Assembly: GCA_002502295.1 (NCBI GenBank)
Contig: DANX01000091.1
Span: forward strand, 1 to 10,657
Origin: Euryarchaeota archaeon UBA561
GTDB taxonomy: Archaea > Thermoplasmatota > Poseidoniia > Poseidoniales > Poseidoniaceae
DNA: 10,657 bases
Direction: 5' to 3'
Part shown: positions 7,317 to 10,657 of the stretch, in pieces
How the letters are laid out: each line of letters begins with the position of its first letter
How positions within the stretch are numbered: position 1 is the stretch's first letter
Notes under the pieces: model-generated
The model's database searches: none
What the model was told of the DNA's origin: nothing
Seen by the model: the letters and a program-made list of their open reading frames with translations, nothing else
Position numbers and translations under genes: made by a program

Positions 7317-7340
7317 CTCCTTTAAGAGAGTTAAGACGGC
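7317..7340 (-). promoter_or_regulatory. Shared promoter-like block, copy 1 (before flotillin)
   Basis: The 24-base block begins GCCGTCTTAAC and ends GGAG, and matches copy 2 (8621-8644) at 18 of 24 positions without gaps. It ends 18 bases before the flotillin ATG and lies in the 50-base gap after nfeD. It contains TATA-like TCTTAA and CTTAAA runs, so it probably includes a core promoter that lets flotillin be transcribed apart from the upstream genes. Confidence 0.5.
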
Positions 7341-7348
7341 GCCGCTGG

Positions 7349-7978
7349 TTATTCTTCTTCCGCAACTGCGTCTGCAACGCTAAGGGGCTTCACGACAAGC
7401 ATTTCAGAAATGGTTCCCGTGACGATCACGAATTTGCCCGTTTCAATTTTGATCGTTTCGTCTTCTGCCACGGCCTCGCATGTTCGGAGTGCTGATTGGA
7501 ATTCAACCTGAACTTGGCCGGACTTGCCGGGTTGAATGGTCCGATACACCGTCCCTTTCGCGCCCAATGCTTGACTGTGAACAACGGTTCCATCGGTCTC
7601 TAGGCTGGCGACTGCTTGGAACACTTTTCCAACAATCCACATCGAAACAGTTCCCATCAGCGTACCGGCAAGGATCGCTGGGAAGGCATTGTATCCACCT
7701 TGCGATACGGCCAATCCAAAGATGCCAAACATCATCATGAAGGACAGGAGGCCTTGAATGGTGAGCATGTGGAACACGCCTTCAGCATCCATTTCCAAAT
7801 TGATGTCGAGGAACGGAATCGCGTCGGCGATGCCGTCAGCCACACCGCCGACGAGGACAAGTGCGAAATAAATCATGAAGAGGATGGTCCCGATGACGGC
7901 CATGGCTGCAAAAAAGACATCAATGCCCGTGATGTCTTCCAATCCAAAAAATTCCATAATGGTCGAGAATCCAAACAT
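7349..7978 (-). CDS. NfeD-family membrane protein, flotillin partner
   Basis: 209 residues from MFGFSTIMEFFG. Three membrane segments are visible: about 20-45 (DVFFAAMAVIGTILFMIYF), 72-93 (LLSFMMMFGIFGLAV) and 97-120 (AFPAILAGTLMGTVSMWIV). A C-terminal NfeD-type OB fold follows at about 137-198 (LGAKGTVYRTIQPGKSGQVQV and GKFVIVTGTISEMLVVKPL), with an acidic end (VAEEE). The short form without a ClpP-like protease domain resembles bacterial YuaF/YqiJ-type proteins, encoded beside flotillin genes and thought to act with them in the membrane. Start 7978 is chosen because GAGGAAGTGAT lies just before it; the ATG at 8023 would overlap the previous gene. Four bases separate it from the stop of the 94-residue gene. 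The family call rests on the OB-fold pattern plus the flotillin neighbour. Confidence 0.82.
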   Translation of the reverse strand: MFGFSTIMEFFGLEDITGIDVFFAAMAVIGTILFMIYFALVLVGGVADGIADAIPFLDINLEMDAEGVFHMLTIQGLLSFMMMFGIFGLAVSQGGYNAFPAILAGTLMGTVSMWIVGKVFQAVASLETDGTVVHSQALGAKGTVYRTIQPGKSGQVQVEFQSALRTCEAVAEDETIKIETGKFVIVTGTISEMLVVKPLSVADAVAEEE

Positions 7979-7981
7979 TGC

Positions 7982-7992
7982 ATCACTTCCTC
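7982..7992 (-). promoter_or_regulatory. Shine-Dalgarno GAGGAAGTGAT containing the upstream stop codon
   Basis: GAGGAAGTGAT includes the TGA stop of the 94-residue gene and ends three bases before the nfeD ATG. It decides the MFGF start of the NfeD-family protein. Confidence 0.55.
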
Positions 7993-8267
7993 TTGCGGTT
8001 GCCTCGCTTCTTGCCCACATCAAGGTTCTGCTGTTTTTTGACCGGTCGGATGTAAATCACGTAGTAGTGTCCATAGACGATTGGACCGAGCGAACCTCCA
8101 ACCAAGGCTCCGATGCCCCAGCCGGGGAGATTCAATCCAACCCCGATGAACGCAACGATGAGGAGGGAAATCAAAATGAAAGCCTTTTCGAACAGAATTA
8201 AAAAAATATTGTCCCGTTCGCCGTTTACACGGTCTTTCAGCAGGAATATTTCCATCAATCCTGCCAT
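7983..8267 (-). CDS. Small two-segment membrane protein with basic tail (hypothetical)
   Basis: 94 residues, not recognised. Two membrane segments are evident: about 27-45 (KAFILISLLIVAFIGVGL) and 48-72 (PGWGIGALVGGSLGPIVYGHYYVIYI, glycine-rich). A strongly basic C-terminus follows (RPVKKQQ and GKKRGNRKRK). The positive-inside rule puts both ends in the cytoplasm. The start at 8267 has GGGGA about six bases upstream; ATG 8255 (MEIFLL) is possible. It lies 12 bases after the 107-residue gene and 4 bases before nfeD, so it belongs to the membrane cassette and may be a subunit or partner of the NfeD/flotillin assembly (inference from position). Confidence 0.75.
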   Translation of the reverse strand: MAGLMEIFLLKDRVNGERDNIFLILFEKAFILISLLIVAFIGVGLNLPGWGIGALVGGSLGPIVYGHYYVIYIRPVKKQQNLDVGKKRGNRKRK

Positions 8268-8279
8268 ACAGGGTCCCCA

Positions 8280-8603
8280 TCAAGGCGTTATGTTAACTGC
8301 GCCGAGCAAGATTTCAAAGATGATGATGATGAAGACATAAAAACCAGCAATAAACATCAACGGGGGAGGATTATCGGCTTCCATTTCGCCCTTGCTGATT
8401 CCTTTTGGTATGATGTCGCCAAACGACGATTCGTAGGCTTTCTCGTTCTTGTTGGACTGGTAAATCAAAAAGACCACGGTGGCGATAATAACCCCCCATG
8501 AGAGGCCAAAAACAGCACCCAGAGCATCTTGAAATTCTGCCCACATCTTGAACGTCATGTAGGTTCCGAGACCTGCTGTCATCATTCCAACGGCTCTTCC
8601 CAT
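8280..8603 (-). CDS. Small membrane protein, first gene of the flotillin cassette (hypothetical)
   Basis: 107 residues from MGRAVGMMTAG, not recognised. Two clear membrane segments lie at about 27-48 (ALGAVFGLSWGVIIATVVFLI) and 80-103 (PLMFIAGFYVFIIIIFEILLG). A weaker hydrophobic N-terminal stretch (about 4-20) may be a third. A 30-residue polar loop with charged residues separates the two clear segments. The frame extends up to ATG 8693, but that would overlap the divergent shikimate dehydrogenase start, and the added 30 residues have a non-membrane, poorly coded look. ATG 8603 lies 17 bases downstream of the shared 24-base block, as does flotillin at 18. There is no Shine-Dalgarno sequence (CCACCACCC precedes the ATG). 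Confidence 0.72.
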   Translation of the reverse strand: MGRAVGMMTAGLGTYMTFKMWAEFQDALGAVFGLSWGVIIATVVFLIYQSNKNEKAYESSFGDIIPKGISKGEMEADNPPPLMFIAGFYVFIIIIFEILLGAVNITP

Positions 8604-8620
8604 GGGTGGTGGATAACATA

Positions 8621-8644
8621 CTCCCTCTTGAAGGTTAAGACGGC
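8621..8644 (-). promoter_or_regulatory. Shared promoter-like block, copy 2 (before the 107-residue membrane gene)
   Basis: This is the partner of the block at 7317-7340: identical over its first 11 bases (GCCGTCTTAAC) and its last four (GGAG), 18 of 24 overall. It ends 17 bases before ATG 8603 and lies in the 80-base divergent region 8604-8683, so it could also affect the shikimate dehydrogenase-like gene starting at 8684. Confidence 0.5.
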
Positions 8645-8670
8645 ATTCGTCGCCTTTTTGTGTTGTGAGC

Positions 8671-8677
8671 AGGTGGT
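8671..8677 (+). promoter_or_regulatory. Shine-Dalgarno of the shikimate dehydrogenase-like gene
   Basis: AGGTGGT lies six bases before ATG 8684, a good match to the archaeal anti-Shine-Dalgarno with normal spacing, and it fixes the start. Confidence 0.55.
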
Positions 8678-8683
8678 CGTACC

Positions 8684-9661
8684 ATGGCAGCAATTCGATA
8701 TGGAATTGCCGGCCAACCGGTCGACCATAGCCTATCGCCGCTTCTCATGGCGTTGGTCGCTCGCCACCTAGCGTTATTGGACGACGACAAACACCTCACG
8801 ATGGAAGTTATTGGGGTCGACTCAATTCAAGACGCCCTCGCTTGGGGGTACGCTGGTGCGGTCCCAGAACCCATCCCATGGATCTTCACGACGTCTGTTT
8901 TCGGGAAATTTCGTACCCGGGCTCTCATCAAAAAAGCGGTGGATGCCGCTTCAGAGATCAACGATGTCCACCCAAAATTGCTGCCAAAAACGGAGGCGCC
9001 GTTCGTGTCGAAAGCTCCACACAGTGCCTTGCCGACGCGGATGTTCGCGGAAGAAATCTGGCTAAATTTAACAGCCCCGCTCAAGCATCAACTGGATTCA
9101 GGGGCCGTCGCGGCCATTGACGATTCGATGGCTAACAAATGCGTGAATGCCCTGCGCTGGGATGGCCGTGGGTGGTGGTGCGCCGGCCTTGACGGCTTGG
9201 GCGTCGTGGAGGTGATGTCTCATCACGGGATCACGCCTGACGACCACGTTCTTGGTTTGATTGGAGGCGGGGGCGCCGCTCGCTCCACAGCCGCCGCATG
9301 GACGAAGCGGGGCGGGCGCATCCGCTCGCTTGCGAGTCGAAGGGCGTTGGATGATGGGCCGTGGTTGGACAAGTTGACGGAGGTCGAACATGACGCAGTC
9401 GTTGACTTTGATAACGAAGGCGCCAATCCAAACGCCACGCTCTTCCTCAAATCCTCCTATCGTCCCATGCAGGGCACGGTTGAGGAGCGGGTCAATTCGA
9501 TCAGCGGAAACATCCTCGATGGCCGGTGGTTGTTGGTGGCTCAACACCTCGCATGCTGGCGACAATTGTGGGCTCCTGAGCGGGTTGGAGACTTGCCATC
9601 TCTCGGCTTGTTGCTAACGCAACTCTTGGAGGCGGAATGTGTCCTTTCATCCTACGCATGA
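8684..9661 (+). CDS. aroE: Shikimate dehydrogenase-like protein with enlarged N-terminal domain
   Basis: 325 residues against about 270 for typical AroE. AroE reduces 3-dehydroshikimate to shikimate with NADPH in aromatic amino acid synthesis. The N-terminus YGIAGQPVDHSLSPLL (6-21) is the canonical substrate-binding motif with both serines (S16, S18). LNLTAPLK (127-134) carries the expected catalytic lysine (K134). VLGLIGGGGAARSTAAAW (189-206) is the nucleotide-binding glycine loop, followed by LASRRAL where NADP-binding residues fall. RWLLVAQHLACW (281-292) holds the conserved glutamine (Q287). Two features are odd. K134 is about 65-70 residues later than usual, so an insertion lies between about 50 and 120. 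The usual NTDG motif reads GLDG (168-171), keeping the aspartate (D170) but not Asn-Thr. The protein may be a true but diverged AroE or a relative acting on another substrate. Confidence 0.8.
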   Translation: MAAIRYGIAGQPVDHSLSPLLMALVARHLALLDDDKHLTMEVIGVDSIQDALAWGYAGAVPEPIPWIFTTSVFGKFRTRALIKKAVDAASEINDVHPKLLPKTEAPFVSKAPHSALPTRMFAEEIWLNLTAPLKHQLDSGAVAAIDDSMANKCVNALRWDGRGWWCAGLDGLGVVEVMSHHGITPDDHVLGLIGGGGAARSTAAAWTKRGGRIRSLASRRALDDGPWLDKLTEVEHDAVVDFDNEGANPNATLFLKSSYRPMQGTVEERVNSISGNILDGRWLLVAQHLACWRQLWAPERVGDLPSLGLLLTQLLEAECVLSSYA

Positions 9662-9712
9662 AAGGAAAGACTCTATCATTCTTGAACGTGAGAGGAATTT
9701 AAGGGAATGTCC

Positions 9713-10657
9713 ATGCGCTGTTTTCACCCGTTTCTCGTGGGCCTCGTTGCCCTTTCCTTCTGTGCCACATCGGCCATGGGCTTGCTTGAGGAAGATACGC
9801 TGTTTGAGGAATCGCACACGGGCGTTGATTTTCCGGTCGGTTGGACCGAGTTCAACCTTGGAGGGCCTTTCTCGCCCCAGGTCCGTATGGTCTATCCTGC
9901 CATGTTTGACGGTGAGGACAAGGACATGGCTGGAAACGGACCGTTTTCTTGGATTATTTTTGTCGGTGATTCGGGAGAATCCGTCGACAGCTACACCCTC
10001 TTCACCGAAGAACTCGCCAAGCGGGGATTCATCGTGGTGGTGACACAACCGCTTTCGGATGAAACGGACGTAGAGGAGACACTCGAGCGGTTTACCGACG
10101 TCCATGACGCGATGTCCAGTCAAAACCAAACCAACGTGCATGTGCTGGGGACGGTGGGTAATATCGACCTGGACCATTGGGGCGTGGCGGGTCACGGCAA
10201 AGGTGCTGCTGCTGTCTATCTTGCCTTCCCGTTTTGGAACCAAACCACTCTTGGGTCATCCGAGCAACCGCCACGCAGTCTCTTCGGTTTGGGACTTAAT
10301 CTCGAAGACCTTGATGAGAAGTTTGAATGGAGCGACGTCGCAACGCCTGAGTTCCCCCAACCCAACACGGGTTTGTTCATCACCGGCACGGTGGACGAAG
10401 TCGCTCCCTCTCAGGAGGCGATGGAACGTGTAGAGAACCACGGAGGTCTCGCTTGGCACTGGATGCATTTGCTCGGTGCTAACCACTACCAATTCCAAGA
10501 CTCACAATCCTTCCTTGAGAGCGATGGTGACGCCACCATGAGCCAGTCCGCTCAAATCGATTTGACATCGGAACATGTTATCGCTTACCTTGACACCGTT
10601 TTGCACGGCGACCATGCTCGCTTCCGGGAAGCATTCAATCGCATAGAAGGCCCCCAA
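9713..10657 (+). CDS. Exported alpha/beta-hydrolase-like protein lacking the nucleophile serine (3' partial)
   Basis: The frame is open to the window edge, giving 315 residues without a stop. A hydrophobic signal peptide (about 1-22, FHPFLVGLVALSFCATSAMG) suggests export. The rest has the order of a chlorophyllase/cutinase/PAF-acetylhydrolase-type alpha/beta hydrolase: PFSWIIFVGDSGES, then ELAKRGFIVVVTQP, the nucleophile-elbow region DHWGVAGHGKGAAAVYLAF (154-171), LFITGTVDEVAP with D228, and LLGANHYQF with H258. The elbow should read G-x-S-x-G but reads GHGKG, so Gly162 (GGC) replaces serine (AGC would be one base away). The Asp and His positions are kept. It may be a pseudo-enzyme or binding protein. 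Start 9713 has AAGGG seven bases upstream; ATG 9707 is an alternative. The 45-base gap after aroE allows co-transcription. Confidence 0.72.
   Translation, partial: MRCFHPFLVGLVALSFCATSAMGLLEEDTLFEESHTGVDFPVGWTEFNLGGPFSPQVRMVYPAMFDGEDKDMAGNGPFSWIIFVGDSGESVDSYTLFTEELAKRGFIVVVTQPLSDETDVEETLERFTDVHDAMSSQNQTNVHVLGTVGNIDLDHWGVAGHGKGAAAVYLAFPFWNQTTLGSSEQPPRSLFGLGLNLEDLDEKFEWSDVATPEFPQPNTGLFITGTVDEVAPSQEAMERVENHGGLAWHWMHLLGANHYQFQDSQSFLESDGDATMSQSAQIDLTSEHVIAYLDTVLHGDHARFREAFNRIEGPQ

Noticed and set aside
6213..7325. 370-residue plus-strand open frame opposite flotillin
   Set aside because: It mirrors the Ala/Glu-rich coiled-coil codons of flotillin, is low-complexity and Leu/Val/Cys-rich, and lacks domain logic; flotillin on the other strand is clear.
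8604..8693. Upstream start (ATG 8693) for the 107-residue membrane protein
   Set aside because: It would overlap the divergent aroE-like start and remove the shared 24-base block from its upstream position.
9647..10243. 198-residue minus-strand open frame
   Set aside because: The plus strand carries a signal peptide and hydrolase-like motifs in a frame open to the window end; the minus frame is its shadow.
1..10657. CRISPR arrays, insertion sequences, attachment sites, rRNA
   Set aside because: No spaced direct repeats, transposase-like frames, long terminal repeats or rRNA signatures were seen; apart from the one tRNA and short gaps the window is filled by coding genes.

Overview
This window looks like a piece of an archaeal chromosome, most probably a euryarchaeon of the Thermoplasmatota/Marine Group II (Poseidoniales) kind. 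Evidence for archaea is direct: a DNA polymerase D small subunit (DP1) and a Pelota (Dom34) ribosome-rescue factor, both absent from bacteria, plus a tRNA-Val without an encoded CCA end. The narrower placement is inference: a bacterial-type formate-tetrahydrofolate ligase, moderate GC, very tight gene packing and marine-plankton-like gene content. Shine-Dalgarno sequences of the GGTGA type are clear at several starts.

Layout. Bases 2-154 hold the C-terminal end of an unidentified plus-strand gene. It converges, over a 74-base gap, on a minus-strand pair: a CinA/PncC-type NMN amidohydrolase with an unusual charged, acidic tail, followed with a 4-base overlap by polD small subunit DP1. A plus-strand tRNA-Val(UAC) lies just upstream of cinA and ends at the base next to the stop codon of a convergent 100-residue orphan gene. 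That orphan is the last gene of a tightly spaced minus-strand set: fhs (formate-tetrahydrofolate ligase), pelA (Pelota) and the orphan, with exactly four bases between stop and start at both junctions. Upstream on the same strand is a membrane cassette: a 107-residue and a 94-residue small membrane protein, an NfeD-family protein and a flotillin/SPFH protein. From a divergent intergenic region (8604-8683) a shikimate dehydrogenase-like gene reads on the plus strand. It is followed by an exported alpha/beta-hydrolase-like protein that runs off the window and appears to lack its nucleophile serine.

How the genes may work together. NfeD and flotillin are known partners in membrane microdomains; the two small membrane proteins are candidate new members of that system. 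Two genes of the cassette (the 107-residue protein and flotillin) are preceded by the same 24-base block (18/24 identical, 17 and 18 bases before the start codon), the best candidate here for an undescribed shared promoter or control element. PncC would recycle NMN, which links loosely to replication if the organism uses an NAD-dependent ligase. No mobile element, CRISPR array or rRNA was seen, and no stretch of more than 300 bases lacks a gene.
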